Of a DNA stretch of 64,000 nt, positions 1 through 11,276 are shown piece by piece. The translations under genes were made by a program, and so were the position numbers. The DNA lies in NCBI RefSeq assembly GCF_029227915.1, contig NC_079881.1:16033501-16097500 (forward strand), given 5' to 3'. The notes under the pieces are model-generated. The model was not told the DNA's origin, did not search any database, and was given only the letters and a program-made list of their open reading frames with translations. Numbering within the stretch: the stretch's first letter is position 1; each line of letters opens with the position of its first letter. This stretch comes from Hydractinia symbiolongicarpus. Lineage: Eukaryota > Cnidaria > Hydrozoa > Anthoathecata > Hydractiniidae.

Positions 1-1109
1 TATCAATGGTTATCAATGAAACAATTTTTAATTTTTTTAAAAAAATTTCCTTATTTTAACGCTATTTGTAAGTCAATTGAGCTTAATCGCGTTAAATTAA
101 ATTACTATTTAAAAATGGTTATTGTTATTCGCGTCAATTCCCTTCGATTTAATTTCGTGATCTTTAATTTTGTTCCACTTTCAATTTCTGGTATAAGGTA
201 TGCTATGTTGGGCGAACCTTTGCCAACAAAACCACAAGCAGTCCACAAACTACTTATTCCATAAGGTATTCTTAAAAACGTGATCTTGAATGATTGCGTA
301 TAGTTTGTGTTAATTATGTGCTTCTTATATTGTGTAACGAGCAAGAAACCTTACTTCGTTGTAGGAAACGATTTAGGAAACGACACATATTTTTTTAAAA
401 TTTTTTTAGGAACGGTCTAATAAAGAACAAAGCAAAGTATTTCGCCACTCAAATTGCTGTAAACGAAAAACATTGTATGTACGTGAAAAAGAAAGATAAT
501 TCATTGTGGCAGACTATTTGCGGGGAAGATGATGAAAACTGCGGGGGACCAAGTGACTGCAATATCCTACAATGTGGTGATCAACGAAAAGTCAAACCGA
601 AGATTGGAAAAAAACCGAAAAGTGTGGACAACTAATTGAAAGTTTGATTGAAAAAAAATCTTTGAATTACGAATTAAAAAAAGTGTAATATGTGCATTAA
701 ACATTTGTGGGAAACTTTCGCGAATGATCTCTTTAAAATTCTTTAGCGTGAATTAACTTTGTGATAATACCGCAAGAATATTTCTTTTCTCTAAATATGT
801 AATAATATTTTTATTTTTTTTCATTTCTGCGGGTTTTTTTTTCGTGCCACTATTTTTCACTCTGCACGCTCCATCATCTTGTTTTTAAACAAACAAAATC
901 TGTCCAACTCGTTGTTTCTATTTAAAACCACACTTAAGATTAAAATCCGTATATCATTAGCCTAGACCAGGACTATTATTACGCAGCCGTCGTGTCAGAA
1001 TATCATAAGCGTAAAACAGCACTGGAGACGAGGTTGAAAAGCCAAGTACCGAGGTTGTATTTTACTATTGACTTTCAGTGAAATTAGGGTCGATGTTTTA
1101 GTACGTACC

Positions 1110-1172
1110 GGTCGTTAGTCTGTGAAAAAATCCACGGGGTCGCCCTTTATATATTTCGTGTTTCCGCACTGC
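1110..1172 (-). mobile_element. Degenerate Helitron 3' end fragment
   Basis: Read on the minus strand this matches the 3' end of the Helitron family seen at 25.0-26.1 kb and 52.9-53.3 kb: a GGGCGACCCCGTGG arm, T-rich loop and the GACTAACGAC spacer before a mutated terminus. The terminal CTAG has decayed to CCGG. The 5' half is missing. Confidence 0.6.
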
Positions 1173-1876
1173 CCGCAAGAAAAATGCAGAAAAAATATTT
1201 AAATATTTTTATTATATGAATATTAAATGTGTGCTAAATATTTCTTTTCAAAAGATACGAGAAAATTAGATTACGCGAAACTAATAAAAACGAATAACAA
1301 TTTTAGCAATTTTAAATTTTTTAACACCATTTTCCACAGAATGATAAAACAATATTGTCAGAGTTGGTCGCTGGTAATCCAAGCTTTTGAGAGCCCTGCG
1401 AAATTATTAGCTTATAAAATTAAATCCACCCTTTCAGTTGTACAACCCGAAAAAGTGTGCAGAAATTTCGTCGTAGGATTTACTCTTTCAACCGGAAAAT
1501 AATACAGGAAACTCGGAAAATAACAGAGACTTTTGTGTTACCTCGTGACATTTCGTTCCGGGAAACAGAAGACCAATAAAGTGGCTTGTGGTTTGTGGTA
1601 ATGTAAAAAATCGTAATTTGTTATGAAAACATTTTCTTGAAGTCACGAAAACACCGCAAGAATCCGCTGTAACGAGTTTCGACTTTATCAAGATTTTTAA
1701 ATCAGCTTCAAAGTTTTGAGAAAGTAACAATAACAATGACTTGAAGGAAGATTTCGCTTTCTTCTTTTTATCACACGTATTAAAAAATTACATCACCCAC
1801 TCCCTTTGTGCGCCATCTAAAAAGAGAAAGAAAACAAGTTTCTAAATACACTAAAAACCGAAGTTTTTGAGGGATG

Positions 1877-1931
1877 GTATTTATAGCTATATAGCTATAT
1901 AGCTATATTATAGCTATTATTATAGCTATTA
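1877..1931. repeat. TATAGC-type microsatellite
   Basis: An imperfect tandem run of TATAGCTA units, self-complementary and able to form hairpins. No function is evident. Confidence 0.8.
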
Positions 1932-1938
1932 ACCATTC

Positions 1939-2190
1939 ATGTTGGCAAAAAAGGTTTTCAAAAGAAAGAGACTGCACATTAAACATTTGATCATGTTCTT
2001 TTTACAAAAAATTTTTCAATCAGGTCGTTATTTTGAGTTTTACGATGTTCACTTGATTTTGAAAATGGTAACCACATATTTCCAATTTTAGGGAATTCCA
2101 TTTATATTAGCGAACATCCATGTGGCAAAGGGGTTTCTTTAAAAGTAAGGGAACGCATAATAAACATTTGATCATGCTTTTCTTACTAAA
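1939..2190. repeat. Diverged tandem duplication, period about 180 bp
   Basis: Segments 1939-2010 and 2119-2190 align along their length. Both contain a GGCAAA block, an A/G-rich block and the shared TAAACATTTGATCATG core, followed by a T-rich end. This is an old local duplication with no coding potential. Confidence 0.65.
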
Positions 2191-2577
2191 ACTCGATCGA
2201 CAATACTCTTTATCAATATGTGTGTTTTTACTGAGGAACCAAGACAATTAACAGAAGTAGAAATTTAAACACAAGATTAAAGGTTCCTAGAAAGTATTAT
2301 TTTTCAAAACAAAGCAGTTCTCCCTTTCTACTATATACGAAAATTCAGTGCTACAAAAGTGCTAAACCTACGGCAACTCTCGTGTTGATGATTGCACAAG
2401 AACTGGTCGGCAGAATTTAAAAAGCCTTGGTAATTTTTTTATTAATTTTTTACTGATTTCAGTGGTGGAAGTTGAAAATTTTTAAAAAATGTGTTTAAGC
2501 TGCGAAAAAACCGAAAAAACAAAACTGGTTTCCCGATCAAGAAATAATTTCCACATTAAGAAAAAAGTTGCTCGGCA

Positions 2578-2934
2578 GTGTATAGAAATAATTTCCGTTT
2601 CCGTTTTACCCAAATGGTTTTCAATCAATTTTATGAGCGGCAAAAGTTTGTAAATAAATATGGCGGCTATAAACGTACGAGTATTGTTACTCCTTTTGCT
2701 TGCTTAAAGAAGAATTCGGCAAAAAAGAAGAACAATAAATACAAAAAAAGATTTTGGGTGCCGAAAATCAAAATACAAACAAAAAAGCGAGTAGAACGTG
2801 TAACCTTTTTAGTAGATTATACTGTTTTGGCTACTGTAAGATTTGAAACATATGTGGAACATAAAATATCTGTATATATACCACCACATAATACTGTATT
2901 AGTTTTTAAAATAAGTGTCATGTCTCAAATTTGA
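2578..2934 (+). pseudogene. Possible PIF/Harbinger transposase N-terminal remnant
   Basis: An open frame of 118 codons without a reliable start. The middle is lysine-rich and contains RFWVPKI, which resembles the basic RRxWVRP motif near the N terminus of PIF/Harbinger transposases. No DDE catalytic core follows; the rest reads as unrelated AT-rich sequence. It faces a minus-strand MADF-like remnant just downstream, the convergent two-gene arrangement known in Harbinger elements. The identification rests on one short motif plus context. A random open frame remains possible. Confidence 0.3.
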
Positions 2935-2996
2935 CTTCAAATAAAGCTTAAATTTTTACCCGTGCCATTGCATTTTTCTTTGCATCCATGCTCTTT

Positions 2997-3671
2997 TTAT
3001 ACTAAACTTAAACAAAAAAATCGGTTGTCATCGTCTTCATTTTTTTCTTGTAAAACTTGTGGTTTAATAGTTGGAGGGTTTAATTGTCTATCAATAGCTT
3101 TTATTAGCATGATATCAGCTCTTTCTTCACTTGGCGGCCTTCTTTTTCGACTGTTAAATGAGGGGGTTGAAGCATATTGATTGCAACCTGTACCACCAGC
3201 ACTACTGCTACACGAGCTATGTAAAGGTGAAGTCATAGGTGATATACCTGGGAGATTGTCATTGATATTGTGGTTCCCTGTGTCAAATTTTTCATTTATA
3301 GGGGCTAGACAGGGGATTTAGTATTGTTGAGGGGATGTTCGATTCACAGGTTCTTTTTGATAAGCTATCCTGGAGAAACGACAGTTCCGTAAAATAATTA
3401 CAAGTTGGTAGCATTTTTTTATTTCCAGCTGCAGATCGCATAGCTTTTTCCCTTTTGCTCAAAGTCTTTCTGAAGTTATCCAAGTAGCCTCCTTTTTATT
3501 TAAGTCCTTGTAAGATCGAAGACTGGTATTTCACAAAGCAGGGAAAGAAGGCATTATGTCAACCAAATTATTCCTTATGGACATAAGATCGTATTCGGGC
3601 TCTTCTTAAGTTTGTTCCTCAAAAAAAACATTATCTCTTATTATATGCAGCTGTTCTTCTGCGCTTGCCAT
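2997..3671 (-). pseudogene. MADF-type DNA-binding protein remnant (Harbinger-associated)
   Basis: Minus-strand reading gives, in order, a MASAEEQ start near 3671, a MADF-like helix region (FPALCNTSLRSYKDLNKKE, about 3500-3570) and a basic KTLSKREKAMRSA stretch. A serine-rich linker with an RKRRPPSEERAD block follows, then a C-terminal acidic DDDNRFFCLSLV tail. MADF proteins with an acidic tail ending in FFCLSL-like residues accompany PIF/Harbinger transposases and help them bind DNA. Here the frame is interrupted by several stops and shifts, so no intact product is possible. The partner is probably the plus-strand remnant at 2578-2934. Confidence 0.55.
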
Positions 3672-3761
3672 GATTCTTTTTCTTGTGTACTTCGAACTTC
3701 ACAGCTGTGGCTGCAATTTTGAAAAATTGCTGATCAATATATGGTCGTCCCTCAAAAATTT

Positions 3762-4648
3762 AAACCTAGCCTTTTTTCACAAAACTTTCAAGAAAGACTA
3801 TTCATAAAAGTTTATTCAGTACAAAACTTTAATTGCTGATTCATGAAAGTTAATTTCAAAAATTAAGCTGCAAAATCTCTACAATCTCGGAGAGCAATCT
3901 GATATATTTTTGTACGGTGTGACTTGGCACCCCCACACCCCTGTTTCAGTATTGTTTCCATGCTTATTTTAGTCGGGAAAAACATTGTGGGGGCAATTTT
4001 TTCCACTATATTTTGTCCGTAATTGTAGGAGTATAATTAACTCTACTTTTACTGGAATAATTTAAGTCCAATTTCTCTGAACACTGGATAAAGCATTCTG
4101 CCGCAAACCTATAACACGTTCTAACTAGACCGACCTGGCTTACTGCATTTTTGTTGAAATGGCGTATTGGTGTCTATAAAAAAGCCTAAATTCAGGAACT
4201 TAGAACTACGATTACAGTTCAATTGGTTGTTGGAACTATTTGGATCTATCAAAATAAGTATAAGAACCTATCAAGTCAAGACTTTTAACCTGAACAAAAA
4301 ACATTTCCACCAGGGTTAAACATTTGAAATTATTTTAAAAAACTATAAGTTTCAGAAGAACAAGGGAAGGCTTTAAAAGTGCTACGGAATGGCTCTTGGT
4401 TTTCGACTTTAGTGACTTACACGAAAGTCGAACTGATGGGGCCAGAAACAAAAATGGCTATTTTTCTGTCATATATGTAATTTACAGACTCTAACATATA
4501 GATATATCTAGAATTTTTATCTTCTCCAGCCTTGGTCATCCAGAATGAGTCTTGCGAAAATATTTCTTTGTAATCTACTTTTCGAAAAAAATAGTGAACC
4601 AGCGAGCAGAGTGCGCTGATCTGTTTATTGCGCAAAAAGCGTTTGCAG
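3762..4648. other. Intergenic, no gene seen
   Basis: AT-rich sequence. Bases 3780-3835 share an AAACTTTC...AAAAGTTTATTCAGTACAA pattern with 29540-29605, so part of it is a dispersed repeat. Nothing else is recognised. Confidence 0.5.
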
Positions 4649-4712
4649 GATTTTTAATAGGTGCGCGGGATGCACGGAATGTGAGCATTTAACCGGTTCG
4701 TAGCGCCCTTAA
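4649..4712. repeat. Dispersed repeat, copy 1 of 2
   Basis: About 64 bases closely match 39506-39572. Both share GATTTTTAATA, a CGGGAT block, GAATGTGAGCATTT and AACCGGTTCGTAGC. The two copies are on the same strand and 35 kb apart. The family is not recognised. Confidence 0.75.
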
Positions 4713-4807
4713 GAGCGGGGGAATATTTATTCAAGTTATATATTTTTATATAGAACTTATGCGAACGAAAGGCCTTAATTGATCATTTATATATTGTATG
4801 GCTTGGG

Positions 4808-4975
4808 GATTGGTAGCTAAGTCGGTAGAGCTTTAGACTCCTGCCCAATAGGTTGTGGGTTTGATTCTCACATTAGGCCATCTTCTAGATAGGTAAAAAA
4901 CAACAACACAAAACTTCACCGAACGCCCTGTACTCGGTTCTACCACTACCTCACCACAAACATTTTACGATTGAA
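4808..4975 (+). mobile_element. tRNA-derived SINE (family 1)
   Basis: A tRNA-like head has a polymerase III A box (TAGCTAAGTCGG, 4814-4825) and a B box (GGTTTGATTCT, 4858-4868). An A/C-rich body and a CACCACAAACA-like end follow. The head does not close as a functional tRNA cloverleaf, so this is a SINE head and not a tRNA gene. The 3' boundary is uncertain. Confidence 0.6.
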
Positions 4976-5349
4976 AATCATCCCAAATAAGAGGAATTTC
5001 GCCAGCCAATGGTTACCACGGGGCCGTCCCGTTAGAATATCATAGACTTTTGTTGCTTTGCTTGATAACAGATGCACAGCGTTTGTGTGAGGAAGAAAAG
5101 CCTGAGAAGGAAGTTGTGATAAAATAGTTTTCAAAACACGTATTTCCTGTTAGAACATACTAGCCAACATTACCTTAATTTGAACCTTACTCTATTTGTC
5201 TGCACAAAGAATTATTACAGGAGCGATCCTCCCGCTGCTATGGTGGTAGCCACAATGGATCCTTTTTGGTATATAACAAAGTCTTACTTGTTTTAGCAAA
5301 AAATAGTGTAATATCATATTCTCGTCCCATAGCTCTTTGAAGTAAACGG

Positions 5350-5630
5350 TGGCGACGGTGTAGTGGCAGCGCATTTGGATTGTAATCATAAAGTTTCAGG
5401 TTCGAGTCCCCACTCCGGCGCACTATAATTATAGTGTTATCAGCTCATTTGGTGCCATCTACTGACTGCTACCTCGCTTGTGTGGCAGGCAAGCAAACAT
5501 TGACACTTCCCGTAAGTTGGGCTAAATACATGTTATAGTCTAGTAAAGTTTGTCTCAAAAATAGGCTTACCCGGACTAATTTCGCTAGACTATTAACAGA
5601 AAAACAAACAGACAAACAAACAAAAAATTA
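5350..5630 (+). mobile_element. tRNA-derived SINE (family 2)
   Basis: The head carries an A-box-like TAGTGGCAGCGC (5361-5372) and a perfect B box GGTTCGAGTCC (5399-5409). The anticodon-like loop is ATTGTAA. An unrelated body of about 190 bp follows, and the element ends in an AAACAAACAGACAAAC-type A-rich tail (5600-5625). The poor acceptor stem and the long body and tail argue against a true tRNA gene. Confidence 0.7.
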
Positions 5631-5639
5631 TTTATTTGA

Positions 5640-6560
5640 TAATAAAAAGAAGTATGCCTGGGTCAGAAGTTTCACTTTGAATGTAGTAAACATAGCTAAA
5701 AGAGATTTAAGTAAGAGATTTAAGATAAAAACCACGAGAGAATAAATTTTAGTTTTCTTGTGCTGTCTTTGTTGGTTTCGTTTTCTTCAGCACAAGATGG
5801 ACGGCAGCACAGCTCTGCTTCAATCCCGATGGTTCAATCAACTGTACAAGAAGAAAACAATAGTATTGCCACTCATACATTATGCAGTGCACTATGCAGT
5901 CCATTATAAAGAAGAATGAATTTAAAAAAATTAAGAAGCTGAAATCACTTTAACTTAAGGGGAAAAAAATCTTTATGAAAAACTAAAGAAATCCGCAAAA
6001 TGTACAAGAAAACTTTCGCAAATTAGCTATATTTTTTTTTGTTCAGCACGGAATCAATGCCCTCTTCAAAAAAACGCTCCTCGTTTTGCAGTTAATGACT
6101 AATAGAACTAATTTTGTGGAGGATTAACAATAATATGAAGACTAACTACATGTACCTGTTTATTAAAAAAAACAGGTTTCTGTTTCAAATATATAATTAT
6201 CCATATAATGAACGTATCACAACATATCACAACACAAACAGTTTATCTTGAAATACAAATTTGTTACAAAAAACTTTTGAAAAAAACCTATGGTGAAAAT
6301 GTTGGCAAGTTTCACTTTATTATCTAAAGTAGCTTGCTACCAATGTACGCTTGAATTGACCTACGTCAGTTTAGGAAATGTGGGGTTTTAGAATGTCAAA
6401 AGTAATGTTGTAAGAAACAATTTCTATACGTTTTATCTTGTTACAATTTTTTTTTGATTTTCGTTAAATTTTTGGTCTAATGTGCAAGACTAAAAGTTTC
6501 TTTCCTTAAAAGTTTATACGGTAGTCTGTGATTTGAGTAATGAAAAATAAGAAAATTCAT
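5640..6560. other. Intergenic, with one weak coding-like island
   Basis: Mostly AT-rich. A good acceptor (TTTCGTTTTCTTCAG, ending 5792) precedes about 110 bases open in two plus-strand frames. No donor, partner exon or homology was found, so it is not called a gene. The last exons of the minus-strand gene starting at 8488 probably also lie in here but could not be fixed. Confidence 0.35.
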
Positions 6561-6562
6561 AC

Positions 6563-8488
6563 CCTCCCAACTATTTGTAAACTGTTAATAAGGTCAACTG
6601 ATGACGTCAGGACTTGGATCTAAATTAAGAAAATGTTATTTAAAAGTTAATGTGTGTCACAAATACCTTATTTAAAGAAATAAATAAAGTGGCAACTGCT
6701 TTGCATTACATTTCTTGCCACATTTTTTTACTTAAATGAGATAAATAAAAATGACTGGTCATAAATATATATAAAGGTTTTAATTATTGTAATCAACAAA
6801 ATTTGAAGTTCAAAACAGACACCTACCTCAATACTTGAAACTTCTTTTTTTATCATCAAAGCAACTTTCATAGCCATAGGTATGGAGGACTCCAGTCCAT
6901 GTATAGTAATGCTGTGCACACTTTATTTAAAATGTAAAAAAAGAGTATATAAATATTATTAAAGTGGTGACCTTCCAAAACTGATAAACGGTTGGTTGGA
7001 TAAGGATAAGGCATGAGTAAATCAATTTACTAACCTGAGATACCTACGGATTCCCAAATATATCCACATATAAAAAGGAACTATATTACTAGATTAGAAT
7101 ACTATACTAAATATTGATCTAATGATTAGCTAGTTCAAATAACTTAACATCTTATATGGTTTTAATTGTGTGTTTTTTAGTCGAATGACCAAAACACCCA
7201 ATGTGAGATACATTAGAAATATATTGTGTTAGATTCACCAATATATTCTTATATAGCTGGCCTGAGCTATAGCTAGGTAATAAAATTATAAAAATATATC
7301 CCTGTTGCTTATTTCAGCTTGGCATTGTTTTATCTTTGCTTTAACTGGTGCTTTATTTGATAGAATGAAAGAAAATGTTTATTTACCAATACTTACTTTT
7401 CATTTTTTAATGAAGCTTTGCAATTCTGGTAAACATCATTGTGATTTGAGGTTGCAAGAAAAAGAAACTCGATTTCTGTTTTACCATCACTTTTCTTGTA
7501 TGAACCTGTTGCACCTTAAAATATAAAACTAAGTAAATAGCAATAATTTTTAAGGTAAAAATAGTGTTTAAAGCTTACCTCCCTCTTAAAACAATTTAAT
7601 TTCGTAAGAAAGAGTTGTCTAGATATCTTTTTATTTTTTTGAAAAATCTTTATAGGTTCTCAAAATTTTTGTTCCACTGATTTTGCATGACACCATCTCC
7701 TGGATTTAAGTGAGGTGTTGTATTAAATAGTTGCCCATTTAAGACTGGTCAGGCCAATCTTCCGACAGTGAACAATTGGTGGATGGTCTTAAGACTGCCC
7801 AACATATGTGGACGTGTGTGTCCAATCTTAAAATAATTGTGTAGGACAAAGAGAACAAGTAAAATTTTAGACTGTATAAAGTCTTAAAAAGAAAAAAATA
7901 TTCAACCATATTAGCTGGCTAAAGCTATGGCTAGCTAAACTGCTTATCTGATGAAGGTACAAGTTGATTAGCTAACTAATAATATGTTTGAATACGATTT
8001 ATCTTATTCTTTATACAGCTAAACATTTTATTTAAAAAATTTGGCTACTACAAGCTGTATAAAAGCTAAATGTATAATGCGTGCTAGCACAGCTACCCAG
8101 CTACGATTTTTACTGTGTCCAAAGACTGGCCTGGTTAATTCAACAGTACTAGTAAACTTGTTTTCTGTTTAATATATACCCCAAATTATGATCTTTTAAA
8201 AGAAAAAATTTTCAGGCACATTAAAAGACTTTTAATGTGCCTGAGAATTTTTGTTGGGTCTTGCAAACAACAGAGCTTGTGTGACACATACCATATTTAA
8301 AATCTAAAAGGCGTCTGAATATGGGCCTCAAAAGTCCAAAATCTTGAGAAGGTATTTTTTAAAAAAAGAAGATTCCTAGACAAATTAGGTAAAATCAAAC
8401 AAAACTGAAAACCTTTTTTCGTTGAAGTTCGCGCAGCCACATCTGCCATTATTTGTTTACAACCGGGTGACTTGAGCAAAAGAGACAT
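6563..8488 (-). CDS. Spliced gene with Alba-like (POP7/Rpp20-like?) segment, 3' end unresolved
   Basis: Four minus-strand exons join with matching phases. 8488 to about 8413 begins MSLLLKSPG, with a second ATG giving MADVAARTSTKK. The others are 7505-7397, 6911-6827 and 6619-6563. The acceptors read GCAACAG, TGCACAG and AATTTAG. The donors are GTTTTC (weak), GTAAGT, GTAGGT and GTATGA. The third exon holds ITIHGLESSIPMAMKVAL and the fourth IQVLTSSVDLIN. An IHGL...AI..A..VAL...V.TSTV.L pattern is the signature of the Alba-fold RNase P/MRP subunit POP7 (Rpp20). The N-terminal spacing is unlike POP7, and I could not find a convincing last exon. The family call is therefore tentative; the gene model itself is better supported by three phase matches. 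The 5' end faces a plus-strand leader exon about 30 bp away. Confidence 0.4.
8213..8243. repeat. Perfect 31-bp palindrome
   Basis: Arms CAGGCACATTAAAAG and CTTTTAATGTGCCTG are exact complements around one central base. It lies in the first intron of the minus-strand gene. It may be the relic of a tiny foldback element. Confidence 0.85.
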
Positions 8489-8560
8489 TTATGTTGGCAT
8501 ATCTCCTTGCCGATAAAAAACTTCGTTCTTTCAAAATCTTGTTGCTGAAGCTTTGAGGTA
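8489..8560. promoter_or_regulatory. Possible divergent promoter / plus-strand leader exon
   Basis: The minus-strand gene starts at 8488. On the plus strand a sequence ending in TTGCTGAAGCTTTGAG is followed by a strong donor GTAAGAAATG at about 8559. This looks like a non-coding leader exon of a plus-strand transcript. If both calls hold, the two transcripts start within about 70 bp of each other. No TATA box is evident. Confidence 0.3.
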
Positions 8561-9053
8561 AGAAATGTAGTTTCTGATTATCCGCAAAGATCTTTGTTTT
8601 ATATGGCTTTTTATGAGTTTGCGTTACTGTATAATTTTATCGTGGGCCTGTTTGTTAAACTCTTGTCTTCTTTTTCTGCTTTGTTGTTTCTGATAGGATA
8701 CTGGCTATTGTAAATTAAAGTGGTTAGTAGTTGCATTGTATGTGCAGATCATGTCAATAGTTTCAAGATAGTTCATGAAGGCGGTTCTAAAATCACTAAA
8801 ATTCCTATCTTTTTTAATGGTTTATACAACTGTAATTTTTAAGCTTTTTCATACTGCCTGACCCTGATAATTCTACATGCAACCCTTTAATGCATAGTGT
8901 AGTTATGTGGAAACATCTGGTGGGAAGATGGTGTGCAGTTTATTGACTGTTCACTGAAATATCCTTGGTTTGCATGCTCCAACTAAATCCATAAAATACT
9001 CTAAAGTATTTTATTTGGCGAGTTGGGCAATCAAGAAATTTCACCAGTTTATA

Positions 9054-10119
9054 CAGTCAGGGTAAACACTTAATTATGCGACGGTAGGTTAATTAGGGCA
9101 TACCACCTAATTAGGCGACTCATTGTAGCCTAGTTAGGCCATATGTAACCTTGTTAAGACATTACAATATTTAATGGCTTTTTACACATTCCTAAGAAAA
9201 AATTGCAAAAAATCTTTGTTCAGGAATGGATAGTCTACGCGACCATGATTCCAAAATTGTCACTCGTGCCTCGATATGTTCGCGCAACTAAGAATTATGT
9301 TAAAATGAAATATATAACCTTATAAGGTTAAGTGTCGCCTTTTTAGTTGACGTTTTTGTCCGCCATATTTATTTTTTCCCTGCGTCGTGAATGGCTGAAA
9401 TCCATTATTTAAGACAACAAATAGTGCCACACGAGGCTTGGGCCATAAGTTACCAATGCAAATAGGATGATAATTGGTCAAAATTATCTGCAAAGTCGAC
9501 AGATTTGATAAGAGGGTGCCGATAAGCTGCAAAAGCCCGCATATATACGGGCGAGTTCGGGCGACTTTTCAAATAAAATTGGCGGTTGACCCCTCCGCAC
9601 TTTCCTGAACTAGCCCGGAACATTCCCGAAATGCAATTCCTTGTAACAAACCATGCGGACAATAGTTGGAATAAGGCGCTTGAAGAGAAAGGAGTTAATA
9701 AAGTTTATATATAAGTTATTTATAAAGTAAACTTTGTCAAAAACCATCAAAACAGTTCTCTTAAGAACTTGCTACCACATAGTAAGTTTATTTTAATTTT
9801 TATAGTTTTTTTGAATCATATTAGTGTCTGTCTTTTTTTTTTCGGGCATTGTTCGGGCCTATGCGGGTTTTTTCAGGCGAACTGAACTCACCCGAAAACG
9901 TCCGCACGTTTTACGGTGTGTGCGGCTTATCGGCACCCTCGTGATTTGATTCACATAAAAATTGTAGTGCGAAACGCAATGATTTCAACGTATTTACAAC
10001 AGAAAGTTTTCGTTCGCCTAGTTAGACTACGGGTAGCCTAATTAAACTAGATCACATCGCCTAACTAAACGACTCGCCTAATTAGGTCATGCCGCCTAAT
10101 TAGGAGTTTACCCTGACTG
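9054..10119. mobile_element. Non-autonomous TIR DNA transposon with palindromic subterminal repeats
   Basis: It begins CAGTCAGGGTAAAC and ends with the exact reverse complement GTTTACCCTGACTG. Both ends carry repeated CCTAATTAGG-like palindromes, at about 9090-9130 and 10015-10105. Flanking TTATA on both sides (9049-9053 and 10120-10124) is a possible 5-bp target duplication. No transposase is encoded. A related element with CAGTCAGG ends lies at 35844-36434. The superfamily is not assigned. Confidence 0.8.
9510..9942. mobile_element. Nested hAT-like MITE
   Basis: It is inserted inside the 9054-10119 element. The near-terminal inverted repeats are GAGGGTGCCGATAAGC (about 9512) and GCTTATCGGCACCCTC (ending 9940). 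An identical 8-bp direct repeat GATTTGAT flanks it (9502-9509 and 9943-9950), the target duplication size of hAT elements. The interior is GC-richer than its surroundings, with CGGGC-type repeats, and has no coding capacity. Confidence 0.75.
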
Positions 10120-10287
10120 TTATAGTTTCTCTACACCTTTCAAAAGAATGAACAAAAAAGACCACAACTTCCGTTACCAATTCAACCTATAACCTACATA
10201 ATAATAGTTCTTTTATTTAAATGTATATACATTCAGCATTAGTTACAATAAATAACCACAATATAGGGGAATTCCTTTATTTACATT

Positions 10288-10568
10288 TTCAGCAGTAACC
10301 TTTATGGCTCTGGCATCCATGAAACAAAAAATGATGTCAAGCTAGGTGAAGCAAGGTTTTTTCTGTCCATTTATTCACGCAAAGGTATTATTGGGACTTT
10401 TTTATTTAAATGAATCAGAAGGCATCAGTCTACAGTCAATAATAATTTAAACCTCAAAAAATGTATCCGCTCAAAGAAATCAAAGGAAAAGACCTCTTCA
10501 GCAATCGCTAGCATCTTAATTGCTATCACGCAAATGCCAGAGCTGAAGGAGCTTATCACTGAAAAGTA
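10288..10568 (+). CDS. Unidentified spliced gene, last two exons
   Basis: The exon at about 10288-10386 follows the acceptor TTACATTTTCAG and reads SNLYGSGIHETKNDVKLGEA and on through SIYSRK, ending at donor GTATTATTGG. A 50-base intron ends in TCTACAG. The next exon (10437-10568) continues in frame, is lysine/serine-rich and then has a predicted helix TSSAIASILIAITQMPELKE, stopping at TAA (10566-10568). Amino-acid composition and the shared phase support real coding sequence. Upstream exons are not fixed; a coding-like stretch at 8724-8820 (VNSFKIVHEGGSKITKIPIF) may belong to it, and the 9054-10119 transposon would then sit in an intron. I do not recognise the family. Confidence 0.4.
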
Positions 10569-11126
10569 AACAAATAACATAACGCATGAATTAATCTATC
10601 CTGTGTGTCAATGTTTGTCAAACTTAATGTTTTGGTTGATTATTTTAACAATATGCCAACAAAGGTGGCGCCTTGATTCAGAGGCATATGCTGACAAGAG
10701 CAAAAATCTTAATATCCCAGGGAGCTGATGCCTGGATCATGGGATCCCTGGCTTGTAGGTTAAGCCTAACTTGTTACTAACTCCGAATGTAGCTTTTGCT
10801 GACATTTTAGTTGCTAAGTTAGTTTTTCAATGCATTTGATAATTTCTTCCTTAAAACTTCAGAACAGAACGTTTCCCCAATGCTGACTGATGGTATATCA
10901 GTTGCTTAGTGTGAGGAAACCATTAAAAAGAACACCAAATAAGAGGATAATTACTGTAAAACTGCCGTGTTTACACAAGTTTGTTAAAACTTTGTGAGAA
11001 TGAAGTAAGCATATATGAAATGATTCCCAGCATGTCCACAAATCTTTCTTCCACAAAAAATGTAAAAATTTCATATAAGAAATTAATGTTTTCAATACCA
11101 TATGGTAAAAACCAGGATGCTGCCTG

Positions 11127-11276
11127 AAGCCCGATTTCCACTAGACGAAACGTTAGCGCTAACGCTTTTTTGTTGTCACTGAGCATGAGTGACGAAATTG
11201 TTTTGCGGCTTCAGTGTTGTCGCTTTACCGTTTTGTTAGTTCCAGCGCTAACGTTTCGTCTAGTGAAATCGGGCTT
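11127..11276. mobile_element. 150-bp foldback MITE
   Basis: The left arm AAGCCCGATTTCCACTAGAC and onward through ACGTTAGCGCTAACG is mirrored by the right end CGCTAACG...GTGAAATCGGGCTT. Only about 70 bp lie between the arms. It sits about 200 bp upstream of RPL38 exon 1, so it could lie in or near that promoter. Confidence 0.85.

Larger units (their letters stand above)
1..2577. other. Intergenic, AT-rich, no gene seen
   Basis: I see no coding region with recognisable similarity or convincing splice structure here. Short open frames at 16-264 and 1227-1502 have low-complexity, AT-driven composition and are treated as chance. Repeats inside this stretch are listed separately. Confidence 0.5.

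Noticed and set aside
4808-4885. Functional tRNA gene
   Set aside because: No closed cloverleaf; SINE head.
5350-5425. Functional tRNA gene
   Set aside because: A and B boxes are good but the acceptor stem does not pair and a long body with an A-rich tail follows; called a SINE.
7740-8125. AAGACTGGTCAGGCC / AAGACTGGCCTGG pair as ends of an element
   Set aside because: The two are in direct, not inverted, orientation and imperfect; no target duplication found.
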